Assembly (NCBI RefSeq): GCF_006443095.1
Contig: NZ_VFWZ01000002.1
Span: forward strand, 992,001 to 1,056,000
Reading direction: 5' to 3'
DNA from: Aquimarina algicola
GTDB taxonomy: Bacteria; Bacteroidota; Bacteroidia; Flavobacteriales; Flavobacteriaceae
DNA: 64,000 nucleotides
Of the stretch, positions 28,936 through 37,830 are shown in pieces. Under the pieces are notes generated by a model, which was not told the origin of the DNA, did not search any database, and saw nothing but the letters and a program-made list of their open reading frames with translations. A program made the position numbers and the translations under genes. Numbering within the stretch: the stretch's first letter is position 1; the number at the start of each line of letters is the position of its first letter.

Positions 28936-30084
28936 ATGAAAAAAAGTATATTTTTTATTTTCACCTGCTTATTTACCGTATATGGTTATAGCCAGGCAAT
29001 TTATGAGTCCTTTAGATCTATTAAATTAGACCAAAGTAGAGAACTTAAAATCCAATTACCCCGTAATTACAACAAAAATGTAGATAAAATATATCCTCTT
29101 ATCGTTGTATTAGATGGTGATTATCTGTTTGAGCCTGTTGCAGGTAATGTAGACTACTTTTCGTATTGGGAAGATATGCCAGAATCTATTGTAGTAGGTA
29201 TCAATCAGCGAAAAACCAGAGAAGATGATTGTAGATATGATAGTGCCGAATTTTTACCTGATCTTAAAGGAGCAGAGTTTTTTGAATTTATCGGTCAGGA
29301 ACTTTTGCCTTATTTAAACAAAACCTACCGTACGGCACAATTAAAAATTATCGTTGGACATGACTACACTGGTAATTTTATAAATTATTTCTTGTTTAAA
29401 GATAATCCTATTTTTCAAGGATATATTTGCTTAAGTCCAGAGTTAGCGCCACCAATGGCAGAAAGAATAACAAATAAATTAAGTACTTCTTCAGAAATTT
29501 GGTACTACTTGGCTACAGCTACCAATGATGCAGAAAACATTAAAAAAGAAGTAATCGCTTTAGACGAAAAAATGCAAGCTGTAGAAAATACAGAAATGGA
29601 TTATTTCTTTGATAATTTTGACGAATCTTCACATTACACTTTAGTAGGAAGAGCTATTCCAAAAGCGTTAGAAGGTATTTTTGAAATGTATCGCCCAATA
29701 AGCAAAAAAACATACAAAGAAGTACTACTAACTCTAGAAGAGACTTCTCCTTATGATTATTTGGTAGACATGTATCAAACTACAGAAAAATTATATGGGA
29801 TCAAGCGTAAGATAAGAGTTAATGATTTTATCGCAGTATCTACAGCCATTGAAAAAAATAAAAACTGGTCTGAATTAGAACCTTTAGGAAAATTGGCTAT
29901 AAAAGAACATCCAGATACCATGTTGGGTTACTACTATCTTGGTATGTTTTATGAACAAACCGGAGAACCCAAAAAAGCCATGAGAGCATATGAAAATGGA
30001 TTTCAACTTTCTGAAGTTGCATTTTTAACCAAAGATTATATGTTGGATAAAGTAAATAAAATCAAAGAAGATTTTGGCTGGTAG
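28936..30084 (+). CDS. Secreted esterase-like alpha/beta-hydrolase-fold protein with TPR-like tail
   Basis: The 382-residue protein (ATG 28936 preferred to TTG 28912) has a signal peptide (MKKSIFFIFTCLFTVYGYSQ) and resembles esterase D/Fes-type hydrolases: RELKIQLPRNYNKN, YPLIVVLDGDYLFEP and VVVGINQRKTREDDCR. The nucleophile elbow reads VGHDYTGNF instead of G-H-S-x-G, so residue 143 is Asp rather than Ser. The C-terminal 110 residues contain helical repeats (HPDTMLGYYYLGMFYEQTGEPKKAMRAYENGFQL, a TPR unit). Either the enzyme uses a different nucleophile or it is a non-catalytic binding protein. Followed by a terminator. Confidence 0.8.
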   Translation: MKKSIFFIFTCLFTVYGYSQAIYESFRSIKLDQSRELKIQLPRNYNKNVDKIYPLIVVLDGDYLFEPVAGNVDYFSYWEDMPESIVVGINQRKTREDDCRYDSAEFLPDLKGAEFFEFIGQELLPYLNKTYRTAQLKIIVGHDYTGNFINYFLFKDNPIFQGYICLSPELAPPMAERITNKLSTSSEIWYYLATATNDAENIKKEVIALDEKMQAVENTEMDYFFDNFDESSHYTLVGRAIPKALEGIFEMYRPISKKTYKEVLLTLEETSPYDYLVDMYQTTEKLYGIKRKIRVNDFIAVSTAIEKNKNWSELEPLGKLAIKEHPDTMLGYYYLGMFYEQTGEPKKAMRAYENGFQLSEVAFLTKDYMLDKVNKIKEDFGW

Positions 30085-30107
30085 CTGATCTAAATAATAA
30101 TGTATAA

Positions 30108-30143
30108 TAAAAGGTGTTTTTGTTATTCCAAAAACACCTTTTA
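30108..30143 (+). terminator. Intrinsic terminator after the panC-esterase gene string
   Basis: TAAAAGGTGTTTTTG (30108-30122) and CAAAAACACCTTTTA (30129-30143) form a perfect 15-bp stem with a 6-nt loop, followed by TATTTTGG. It lies 24 bp after the esterase-like gene stop. Confidence 0.88.
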
Positions 30144-30247
30144 TATTTTGGATAATTATCAAAACGTTTAACTTTCATCTTACACAGATCAAGACCACTC
30201 CGTAATTAAAATAATAGTATTTTTACACTCAAACCCTTTAGATATTT

Positions 30248-31615
30248 ATGGCAAAAACCAAAACTGTTTTTTTCTGTCAAAACTGCGGAGCACAATATGC
30301 AAAATGGCAAGGTCAATGTACATCTTGTAAAGCATGGAACACAATCGCTGAAGAAGTTGTACAAAAAGCCGAAAAAAATGATTGGAAAAGTAATACCAAA
30401 ACCACTAAAACTAACAGAACTGCCAAACCATTGCGCATTTCTGAAATAAGTTCTGGTAATGAAACCCGTTACAACACAAATGATGCAGAACTTAATCGAG
30501 TACTAGGAGGCGGATTAGTTCCTGGTTCTTTAACGTTATTAGGAGGTGAACCCGGAATCGGAAAAAGTACACTTTTACTACAAATAAGCCTACAATTACC
30601 ATATAAAACCTTATACGTTTCTGGAGAAGAAAGTCAACAACAGATTAAAATGAGAGCAGAGCGAATACGCTCAAAAACCGATAACTGTTTAATTCTTACA
30701 GAAACTAAAACCCAAAACATCTTTAGACAAATTGAGGAAACAGAACCTGATATTGTTATCATAGATTCTATACAAACCTTACATAGCGATTATATCGAAA
30801 GTAGCGCCGGAAGCATTTCTCAAATCAGAGAGTGTACCACCGAGCTTATTAAATTTGCAAAAGAGACTGCGACCCCTGTTCTTCTAATTGGTCATATTAC
30901 AAAAGATGGTCATATCGCAGGACCAAAGATACTTGAACATATGGTTGATACTGTTTTGCAATTTGAAGGCGACCGTAACCATGTATATCGAATTTTAAGA
31001 GCGTTAAAAAATAGATTTGGTTCGACCTCAGAATTGGGCATTTACGAAATGCAAGGTAGTGGATTAAGGGAAGTGAGCAATCCCAGTGAAATTTTGATTT
31101 CTAAAAAAGATGAAGAATTAAGTGGAACTGCTATTGCTTCTACCCTAGAGGGGATGCGTCCGCTTATGATAGAAATACAAGCTTTGGTAAGCACCGCTGT
31201 ATATGGCACTCCTCAACGAAGTGCCACAGGGTATAACTTAAAAAGACTACATATGCTTCTTGCTGTTTTAGAAAAACGTGCCGGTTTCAGACTAGGTGCC
31301 AAAGATGTTTTCCTAAACGTTACCGGTGGAATCTCTGTAGATGATCCTGCAATAGATCTTGCTGTCGTTGCTGCTATATTATCTTCGAACGAAGATATCT
31401 CTGTACCAAAAGACTTTTGCTTTGCTGCAGAAGTAGGGCTTGCGGGAGAAATACGACCCGTTACCAAAGTAGAGCAGCGCATTCAAGAGGCCGACAAACT
31501 AGGTTTCTCTACCATTTTTGTGTCTAAATACAACAAAATCTCGCTACAAGACAATAAAATCAATATACGGCTTGTCTCTAAAATCGAAGATGTTGTTGAA
31601 TACTTATTTGGCTAA
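30248..31615 (+). CDS. radA: DNA repair protein RadA
   Basis: The 455-residue RadA/Sms has an N-terminal C4 zinc finger (C10, C13, C24, C27 in FCQNCGAQYAKWQGQCTSC), the RecA-like ATPase with Walker A LGGEPGIGKSTLL (residues 98-110), VIIDSIQTLHSD, the RadA-specific KNRFG motif (RALKNRFGSTSELG) and a C-terminal Lon-protease-like domain (LAVVAAILSS, GEIRPVTKVEQRIQEA). It drives branch migration in recombination repair. A near-consensus -7 element (TATTTTTA, 30218-30225) precedes the start. Confidence 0.97.
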   Translation: MAKTKTVFFCQNCGAQYAKWQGQCTSCKAWNTIAEEVVQKAEKNDWKSNTKTTKTNRTAKPLRISEISSGNETRYNTNDAELNRVLGGGLVPGSLTLLGGEPGIGKSTLLLQISLQLPYKTLYVSGEESQQQIKMRAERIRSKTDNCLILTETKTQNIFRQIEETEPDIVIIDSIQTLHSDYIESSAGSISQIRECTTELIKFAKETATPVLLIGHITKDGHIAGPKILEHMVDTVLQFEGDRNHVYRILRALKNRFGSTSELGIYEMQGSGLREVSNPSEILISKKDEELSGTAIASTLEGMRPLMIEIQALVSTAVYGTPQRSATGYNLKRLHMLLAVLEKRAGFRLGAKDVFLNVTGGISVDDPAIDLAVVAAILSSNEDISVPKDFCFAAEVGLAGEIRPVTKVEQRIQEADKLGFSTIFVSKYNKISLQDNKINIRLVSKIEDVVEYLFG

Positions 31616-31618
31616 TCT

Positions 31619-32650
31619 TTATGGAGCAGGATTAGGAATATCAGCATGAACTTCATTGATCTTATTGATAATATCTTCTGATAGTGTAATATTAATACTA
31701 TCAATATTTTCTGTAAGTTGCTTCATAGTAGTAGCCCCAATAATATTACTCGTCACAAATGGTTGCTGATTCACAAATGCCAATGACAGATGAGTTAGAC
31801 TCAAGTTATGATCTTTAGCGATCTGATTATATCTTCGTGTGGCTTCAAAACTATTTTCACCCATATATCGATTATAATTAGGAAACAGATCTACTCTGGA
31901 GTTTTTGGGTGTCCCTTCTAGATATTTACCCGTCAGCATACCGAATCCTAAAGGAGAATAGGGTAACAAACCGATATTTTCACGATGTAAAATTTCGGTA
32001 AGACCAACTTCATCTTTGCGATTAAGAAGATTATATGGATTTTGAATAGTAATCATTTTTGGAGCTCCTTTCCTTGCTTCTTCAACATAACGCATCATAC
32101 CATAGGCTGTTTCATTAGACACCCCTATTTGACGAATTTTTCCTTCTTTTACAAAGTCTTGCAGGCACTCTAATACTGTTGCAAAATTATCTTTCCATGT
32201 ATCGTTTTCGTCATGTGTATATCCCAATTTACCAAAATAATTAGTTTGTCTTTCGGGCCAATGCAGCTGGTACAAATCAATATAATCGGTTTGTAATCGA
32301 TTTAAACTTTTATGAATAGCGTCTTTTATTTCTTCTTTTGTAAACTCACCTTTTCTAATATGTTCTGTAAACGCAGCAGGTCCAACAATTTTAGACGCTA
32401 TGATTACGTCATTACGCTTGCCTGTTTTTTGTAACCAGGTTCCTATTATTTTTTCTGTGTTTCCTTGTGTTTCTTTTTTTGAAGGTACAGAATATAACTC
32501 TGCTGTATCTATAAAATTTATGCCTTGATCAATAGCATAATCTAGTTGTTGATGCCCTTCTTCTTCTGTGTTTTGTTGTCCCCATGTCATGGTTCCCAGA
32601 CATATTTTGCTTACTTGTATGTCTGTATTTGGCAGTGTAGTGTATTTCAT
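31619..32650 (-). CDS. Aldo/keto reductase (Tas-like)
   Basis: The 343-residue protein begins MKYTTLPNTDIQVSKICLGTMTWG, the classical start of the Tas/YajO-type AKR. The catalytic tetrad is recognisable as D of FIDTAELYS with Y four residues later, a Lys in VIIASKI, and H in DLYQLHWPER; GVSNETAYGMM and PYSPLGFGMLTGKY follow, and TSNIIGATTMKQLTENI supplies the NADP phosphate site. Cytosolic NADPH-dependent carbonyl reductase of unknown substrate. It converges on radA with only 3 bp between stops. Confidence 0.95.
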   Translation of the reverse strand: MKYTTLPNTDIQVSKICLGTMTWGQQNTEEEGHQQLDYAIDQGINFIDTAELYSVPSKKETQGNTEKIIGTWLQKTGKRNDVIIASKIVGPAAFTEHIRKGEFTKEEIKDAIHKSLNRLQTDYIDLYQLHWPERQTNYFGKLGYTHDENDTWKDNFATVLECLQDFVKEGKIRQIGVSNETAYGMMRYVEEARKGAPKMITIQNPYNLLNRKDEVGLTEILHRENIGLLPYSPLGFGMLTGKYLEGTPKNSRVDLFPNYNRYMGENSFEATRRYNQIAKDHNLSLTHLSLAFVNQQPFVTSNIIGATTMKQLTENIDSINITLSEDIINKINEVHADIPNPAP

Positions 32651-32957
32651 TATGTTAAATTATAAATATTTTCTGTATTAACAGTAACCAAAAGTAGAAA
32701 CTCTTATTCGAGTTCATGTAAAATTTATCTTAATAGTTAAGTTTTAAGTGCATGTCTAAGTCGTTTCCTTTCAAAAATGTGAAATAAATCTACATTTTAC
32801 ATCTTTTGCGCAACAGTTCTGAGAGAAATTAAATTTAGGATCAACTTATAACTTTCTTATTTTCAAATTATTAAGCAGATTTAAAATAAAAATTATTTTG
32901 TGGAATAATTATTTCTCTTCTAAAAAGAAAAAACATATCCAACCAAATTCAACACTT
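32651..32957. other. Divergent intergenic region
   Basis: About 300 bp between the aldo/keto reductase start and a small secreted protein gene. It probably carries both promoters; CATCTTTTG near 32798-32806 is only a degenerate -7 element. No RNA gene or repeat was seen. Confidence 0.4.
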
Positions 32958-33287
32958 ATGAAAAAGATACATATTATTTACATTGCGTGTATGGTGCTTT
33001 TTTCATCACAGTATATGATAGCGCAACAAGATGAAGAGGCATTACCCATAACAATGACTGAAGCTGCCACAGATCAAGATAAATATATGCAGATGAAAGT
33101 TGATAAGCTTTCTGAAATTGTAAAAGCAGCTGTAGAAAAGGATTTTCCGAAAGCCAGTATTTCTGAAGCGTATACTGATAAAGTAGGAAATTACAAATTG
33201 ATATTGGCTATGGATAGCGATACCAAAACAGTGTATACAAATGCTAGGGGAGAATGGTTTAATCCAGAAGAAAAAGATATGGATTAA
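32958..33287 (+). CDS. Small secreted protein of unknown function (PepSY-like tail)
   Basis: From ATG 32958 the product is 109 residues with a signal peptide (MKKIHIIYIACMVLFSSQYMIAQ) and an acidic mature part of about 86 residues. The segment IVKAAVEKDFPKASISEAYTD followed by NYKLILAMDSDTKTVYTNARGEW resembles the helix plus beta-hairpin of PepSY-like domains (K-D-F-P-x-A at the turn), a weak match. Upstream in-frame extension to 32898 begins far from any promoter-like start. Ends with a strong terminator. Confidence 0.65.
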   Translation: MKKIHIIYIACMVLFSSQYMIAQQDEEALPITMTEAATDQDKYMQMKVDKLSEIVKAAVEKDFPKASISEAYTDKVGNYKLILAMDSDTKTVYTNARGEWFNPEEKDMD

Positions 33288-33301
33288 CCTTATCTTTAAT
33301 T

Positions 33302-33337
33302 AAAACGGATAGGCTACCCCCATTGCCTATCCGTTTT
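33302..33337 (+). terminator. Intrinsic terminator after small secreted protein gene
   Basis: AAAACGGATAGGC (33302-33314) and GCCTATCCGTTTT (33325-33337) form a perfect 13-bp stem with a 10-nt C-rich loop, ending in TTTT. It lies 14 bp after the stop codon. Confidence 0.88.
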
Positions 33338-33530
33338 CAACAACTAACCAACCTTAAATTAGACCCTGCTATGTTTTTTATAACATGCTTTACCTTGGTT
33401 GACCCAAAAATAGAATGAGATACCATTCTAAACAATATATAATGAGGGAACAGCGCCATTGATTGAGGGAAAGTAATCGTAGCACTCGGGAACAAAAAAC
33501 AGTCAACTTAAAATTAGGTTGACTGTTTTG
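33338..33530 (+). ncRNA. Candidate structured small RNA ending in a terminator
   Basis: This gene-free stretch lies between two terminator-like hairpins. It contains AACCAA/TTGGTT (33346-33351, 33395-33400), the hairpin AGAATG-AGATAC-CATTCT (33412-33429), three GGGA motifs (33446, 33467, 33488) and a final perfect 12-bp hairpin (33496-33507/33518-33529). The heptamer GGTTGAC occurs at 33397 and again in the terminator 3' arm at 33517, so the 5' arm can pair with either. No ORF longer than a few codons is present. An sRNA or an RNA with a switching terminator is an inference. Confidence 0.35.
33496..33529 (+). terminator. Second terminator-like hairpin
   Basis: AAAACAGTCAAC (33496-33507) and GTTGACTGTTTT (33518-33529) form a perfect 12-bp stem with a 10-nt loop, followed by GTCTTTT. 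No protein gene lies between it and the previous terminator, which is why a non-coding RNA is suspected. Confidence 0.75.
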
Positions 33531-33656
33531 TCTTTTAGAAATAAGCAGCTTATCTTCTTCACAATGTGCTGACTTAATTTATTAATAGTTAGAGTTAAAA
33601 TCAATAACGTGTAAACAATATAGAATTTTAACCCAGAATATTAAAGGTTTGAAGTA

Positions 33657-36600
33657 CTATAGATTTGACGTATTTCCTTTATGTATCCTTATTCGATACC
33701 AAAGTAGTATTAAAAATAATAATCCTATTCCTCCCAATCCTATCATCCAATAAAGTAGAGTGTTATCCTCAAAGTGCATGGCAGATGTATCGCCTACCAA
33801 ATAAAAGCTCCCCCAGTAGAAAGGATCTCTACTGTGTATATCTGCCTCTTTGATGTACGTTAACTTTGCTTGTTGTAAGGCCTTGGATTTGTTCATGCCT
33901 TCTTTTAAGTTTTTGTAGAAGTATTGCATTAACTCTGGAGTGGTTCGGTCGGATACCGACCAGTTGGTCAATAACAAGCTCTTACTCCCTGCATATTGAA
34001 AAGCACTGCCTAAACTCATAATCCCCTCTCCTTTGGCAATCTTGCCTGAACCTGTGTTACAAGCACTCAATACCGTAAGCTCTGCTGGAATGTCCATTGC
34101 AAATAACTCATGACTGTATAACAAGTTATCTTCTAAGGTATCTTTGCTTTTGGTAAAATATAATTTTGAGTTCTCCGGATGTTCATTATCAACCTCGCCA
34201 TGTAATGCCAAGTGTAAAATATTATATTGACTTGCTTTATCCTTAAAGTTCTTCTCTATAGCTTGTGAACCATAGTAGTATTCCCCATCAATAATCTCTG
34301 ATATCGCTCTGATTTCTGCTCTAGTGCCCGGTAGATCATCTCCTGTATCTCTTAAGGTGGCTAAGGTCATTGTGGGGGCATCTACTACCTGAGTGCTATC
34401 TGAAAAGGAAAAAGCTAAACATTCCTGTAATTTTGATACATCAGTACTTGTAGTGGTATTTTCTGAAAATAATAAATTCACAGAATTGCCATAACTGATC
34501 GCATATTCTCGTAAAAGATAAGGCAAATCAGCAGGATTGTTAGAAGTAGGTTTTTGCGTCAATAACAAATCAAAATTAAGGTGCCATAATGACCCATCGG
34601 GGATAATCAATAATTGATCGCCTTTTAACTGATCTAGAATCGGTTTGAATAGAGTAGTGTAAAGTTCGTGTGCCTGTTGTTTGTATTGTTGAAGGTCTTT
34701 TTCAATCACTTGTGATCGAAATGCTTCTATCTTTTTGGTGAGTTCTTTTGTTTGTAATGATTTTACATCAATAGCTTCTTTAGAGATTGTAAACGCATAA
34801 GTAGTACTATCTGAAGTAAAGAACTCTACTACTGTTGTTTGATCATCTAATTGTTGTTGAATATCAGCTACCGTTACAATAGCATTTTGATATTTTAGCT
34901 CATGATATTTGGGATAGTTTTGCTCTAAAACTTCAATTAATGAATCCTGACTTCTATTGACCCGAAAAAGCTCGTTCTCGAAAGTAGAGATTTTGGTAGA
35001 ATCCACTTCTTGATTAGACAATTCTTTTGTAATCCTGGATTTATAAAACGATTTTTCGATACGAAGTTCTTTTTCTAAAGCGATCAAATCATCAGGCAAA
35101 CCTGTAAACTTTTTAGCATTGGCATCGGTAAGAAGTTCTTTTAGGGTATTGGCTTTACTCTTTTCTGCATAATAAAAGGCTTGTTCAAGGGATTCTTGAT
35201 CTTTTTCAACCTCATATAAAGCCAAATGTGCAATAATTGCTCCTTGATAAACTTCTTTGGCGGTTTTAGAAAAGGTGAGTTTGTCCTGATAATCAGTGAA
35301 CGATTGCCTCATAGTTTGAATTAAAGTATCGGCTTGTTTATACGCTGATATAGACTGATTAAGAGCTGTAAGATCCTTGTCTCTGTCAAATATAGCTTTA
35401 TACACTTTTGACTCATCTGTTAAAGTAGCCAGCACAGTAAATACATCTAAATATTGATCGAATTGTAAATCACGATTACTAGCTTGAAAATTATCTGATT
35501 TTAGATTTGCTAATTGGGCTTTTTTGTAATGTTTGAGTGCTTCTTTATACTTTCTCTGAACAAAATAAACATCCCCAAGTTTATCGTAAAATTGTGCTAT
35601 TCTATGGTGATTTTCCCCATAGTTTTCTGTGAAAATTGTTATTGCTTTAGTGTAGTTTTCAATTGCCTTAGTATATTCTTTTGTATCAGCATAGATGTCA
35701 CCGATATACTCATAATTATCCGCAATATCAGGATGGTTTTTTCTAAGCAGTCGTTGTCTGATTTTTAAAGATTCTCTACAATACTGAAATGCCTTAGCAT
35801 AATCTTTCTTTTTCCTATAGACGTAACCTAAATTGTTATAATATATTGCGTTTTTTGAATGATCACTGCCATAATGTTTAATATTCAAGGATAATGCTTT
35901 ATGATAATATTTTATAGATTGATCATATTCACCTTTATATTTATACGCAACACCAATGTTATTATAACATAGGACACTATCATAGTGGTTTTTACCAAAA
36001 CTATCTTCTATAATTCTTAGAGCTTTATGATAATATTGTAATGCTTTATCATAATGACCTTTTTTTTTAAAAGAAATACCCATTATATTATAACATAAAG
36101 CAATATTTAATGGTCTACTAATTCCTAATTGATAATATTTCGATATACTTTTCTCGCAATAAAAAATCGATTTATCCAAATCCCCTAATGTATTATAAAT
36201 CAAACCTATGTTATTATAAACTCCTATTAAATCGATCTGCTCTCCACCAGAGAAGTTATTTAATACTTTTTCTGCTTTTTTATTCAATCGAATCGCTTCT
36301 ACATAATTTCCTTGTCTGTTAAATAATATTGCTCGATACATATATGATTTTGCAGCTTCATAACTATCCAAACCTATTCTTTCTTTAACTATAGTAAATG
36401 CTTCATTATAGTACCTAAATGCTAACTCATATGACAATTTACTCATATATATATACCCTATTCTATTATAAGGTTTAATTAATGCTAAATAGTCATTTGG
36501 GAAAAAATCTTGTATTATTTTTAATCCTTTTTCATAATGTAATAAAGCTACGTTGTAATCTATTTTATAATTTAAATAAAATGCACCTAAATTATTATGA

Positions 36601-36938
36601 GCTATTGCCTCTTCTTTACTTACTTTATCAATGTTATTTTCACAAATCTCTAAAGCCCTATTTGCATAGAAAAATGATTTCTCATAATCTCTACTCCTTA
36701 TATAATTTTTAGAAATCTTATTATAGCACCCCGCTACACGTTCCCATACTTTATGTTTTTGATAAATCTGCAGCGCCTTTTCAAAAAACACTATAGATTC
36801 ATCATGTTTTCGTTCTGTAAGCAAAGAATCTGCTGTCGCAAAATATTGAGAGGCGACTAAGGTATCTTGTGCTGTTTGTGACCAGACACAAACACTAGTA
36901 AACATACTAAGTAAAAGTATTGTAATATGCTTTTTCAT
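33657..36938 (-). CDS. CHAT domain TPR protease-like protein
   Basis: The 1093-residue protein has a signal peptide (MKKHITILLLSMFTSVCVWSQ), ten or more tetratricopeptide repeats (about residues 40-500, many with the pattern YYNNIGYIY/AFQYY), a coiled linker (about 590-690), a CHAT caspase-like domain and a C-terminal transmembrane helix (about 1070-1087). The catalytic dyad is visible: H913 in HLALHGEVDN and C960 in VLSACNTGSGK. It is likely to face the periplasm. CHAT-TPR proteins are peptidases, and some act in CRISPR-type III or gasdermin defence, but no partner gene such as a gasdermin or TPR-CRISPR effector is adjacent. Stands alone. Confidence 0.92.
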   Translation of the reverse strand: MKKHITILLLSMFTSVCVWSQTAQDTLVASQYFATADSLLTERKHDESIVFFEKALQIYQKHKVWERVAGCYNKISKNYIRSRDYEKSFFYANRALEICENNIDKVSKEEAIAHNNLGAFYLNYKIDYNVALLHYEKGLKIIQDFFPNDYLALIKPYNRIGYIYMSKLSYELAFRYYNEAFTIVKERIGLDSYEAAKSYMYRAILFNRQGNYVEAIRLNKKAEKVLNNFSGGEQIDLIGVYNNIGLIYNTLGDLDKSIFYCEKSISKYYQLGISRPLNIALCYNIMGISFKKKGHYDKALQYYHKALRIIEDSFGKNHYDSVLCYNNIGVAYKYKGEYDQSIKYYHKALSLNIKHYGSDHSKNAIYYNNLGYVYRKKKDYAKAFQYCRESLKIRQRLLRKNHPDIADNYEYIGDIYADTKEYTKAIENYTKAITIFTENYGENHHRIAQFYDKLGDVYFVQRKYKEALKHYKKAQLANLKSDNFQASNRDLQFDQYLDVFTVLATLTDESKVYKAIFDRDKDLTALNQSISAYKQADTLIQTMRQSFTDYQDKLTFSKTAKEVYQGAIIAHLALYEVEKDQESLEQAFYYAEKSKANTLKELLTDANAKKFTGLPDDLIALEKELRIEKSFYKSRITKELSNQEVDSTKISTFENELFRVNRSQDSLIEVLEQNYPKYHELKYQNAIVTVADIQQQLDDQTTVVEFFTSDSTTYAFTISKEAIDVKSLQTKELTKKIEAFRSQVIEKDLQQYKQQAHELYTTLFKPILDQLKGDQLLIIPDGSLWHLNFDLLLTQKPTSNNPADLPYLLREYAISYGNSVNLLFSENTTTSTDVSKLQECLAFSFSDSTQVVDAPTMTLATLRDTGDDLPGTRAEIRAISEIIDGEYYYGSQAIEKNFKDKASQYNILHLALHGEVDNEHPENSKLYFTKSKDTLEDNLLYSHELFAMDIPAELTVLSACNTGSGKIAKGEGIMSLGSAFQYAGSKSLLLTNWSVSDRTTPELMQYFYKNLKEGMNKSKALQQAKLTYIKEADIHSRDPFYWGSFYLVGDTSAMHFEDNTLLYWMIGLGGIGLLFLILLWYRIRIHKGNTSNL

Positions 36939-37357
36939 AGAGAGTCAGAGGATTAGTATACTTATTAATAGCAAATAACGCAAAAATGTTACCTAAAAAG
37001 TAGTCCCTAGTAGTTAAAACCATCATTTCTAGCATGTATACAGAATAAAATATCTATAATTTTAGAAGCATTTTAAAACTTTTGTTCAAAAGCATAGTAT
37101 AATACTCTTTCTCAAACATTCTCCTTTTTTTCAGTACTTAATGTCTATGATTTTAAATCCTTTTTATATTCATCTATACCTATAAAAGTATTTCTCTTTA
37201 AATAAATGGCATACTTTTTGGTTTTTACGAAATAAATTAAGTATTTTGACTATAATTTTTAAGGTTATTTTAACAATAAAAAATGATTTGTCCCGTTAAA
37301 TATAACCGGTGTAATTAACCTATAAATTTTTAATACATTATTAAACACCCAAACGTT
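36939..37357. other. Long divergent intergenic region
   Basis: About 420 bp between the CHAT-TPR gene and a small secreted protein gene; strongly AT-rich. Near-consensus -7 boxes exist on both strands but no exact TAnnTTTG with proper -33 was identified. No ORF, tRNA or repeat is supported. Confidence 0.4.
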
Positions 37358-37762
37358 ATGAAAAAATTATTTCTACTTTTATTTATGCTAGGCGCAGGAT
37401 TATCAGTTCAGGCTCAACAGTACAATAGTAAGGAGCTAAGTGATCTTTTTAGTGATGAATTATATCCATTAGCTAAGGATATTTCAGAATATACTAATAA
37501 AGTGATTGCATATGGCAATGTAATTTCCATTGTAAAGAAAACAGGAACTACTTCGTTAGCCAAAAAAAAGATAGAAGGTATATCAGTTGAAGCGCATAGT
37601 TTTTCTTTACTTACTTCTTCAGGTAAAGAAATTAATCTAAATAATGATATGCTTCTAGCCAATAAAGTGGTCAATAAGTTCTTTGATGTCTTAAGACGTG
37701 TTAAAGAAAGTATGAAAGAAGACAACAGAAAAGAAGTTGAAGATATCCTTAATAGCTTATAA
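37358..37762 (+). CDS. Small secreted protein of unknown function
   Basis: The 134-residue product has a clear signal peptide (MKKLFLLLFMLGAGLSVQA, cleavage before QQYN) and a helical mature part with KELSDLFSDELYPLAKDISEYTNKVIAYGN and a C-terminal lysine/glutamate-rich helix. I do not recognise the family. Strong terminator directly downstream; monocistronic. Confidence 0.7.
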   Translation: MKKLFLLLFMLGAGLSVQAQQYNSKELSDLFSDELYPLAKDISEYTNKVIAYGNVISIVKKTGTTSLAKKKIEGISVEAHSFSLLTSSGKEINLNNDMLLANKVVNKFFDVLRRVKESMKEDNRKEVEDILNSL

Positions 37763-37780
37763 AAAGTTGTAAAGAACAAC

Positions 37781-37810
37781 AAAAAAGCGATCCAAATGGA
37801 TCGCTTTTTT
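37781..37810. terminator. Bidirectional intrinsic terminator
   Basis: AAAAAAGCGATCC (37781-37793) and GGATCGCTTTTTT (37798-37810) form a perfect 13-bp stem with a 4-nt loop and T-runs on both strands. It serves the small secreted protein gene (plus) and the OmpA lipoprotein gene (minus). Confidence 0.92.
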
Positions 37811-37830
37811 GTTTGAATATAATTTGTTTT

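Noticed and set aside
30248..31615. Possibility that radA is a RecA or Lon fragment
   Set aside because: The full RadA order (C4 finger, RecA-like ATPase with KNRFG, Lon-like domain) and normal length are present.
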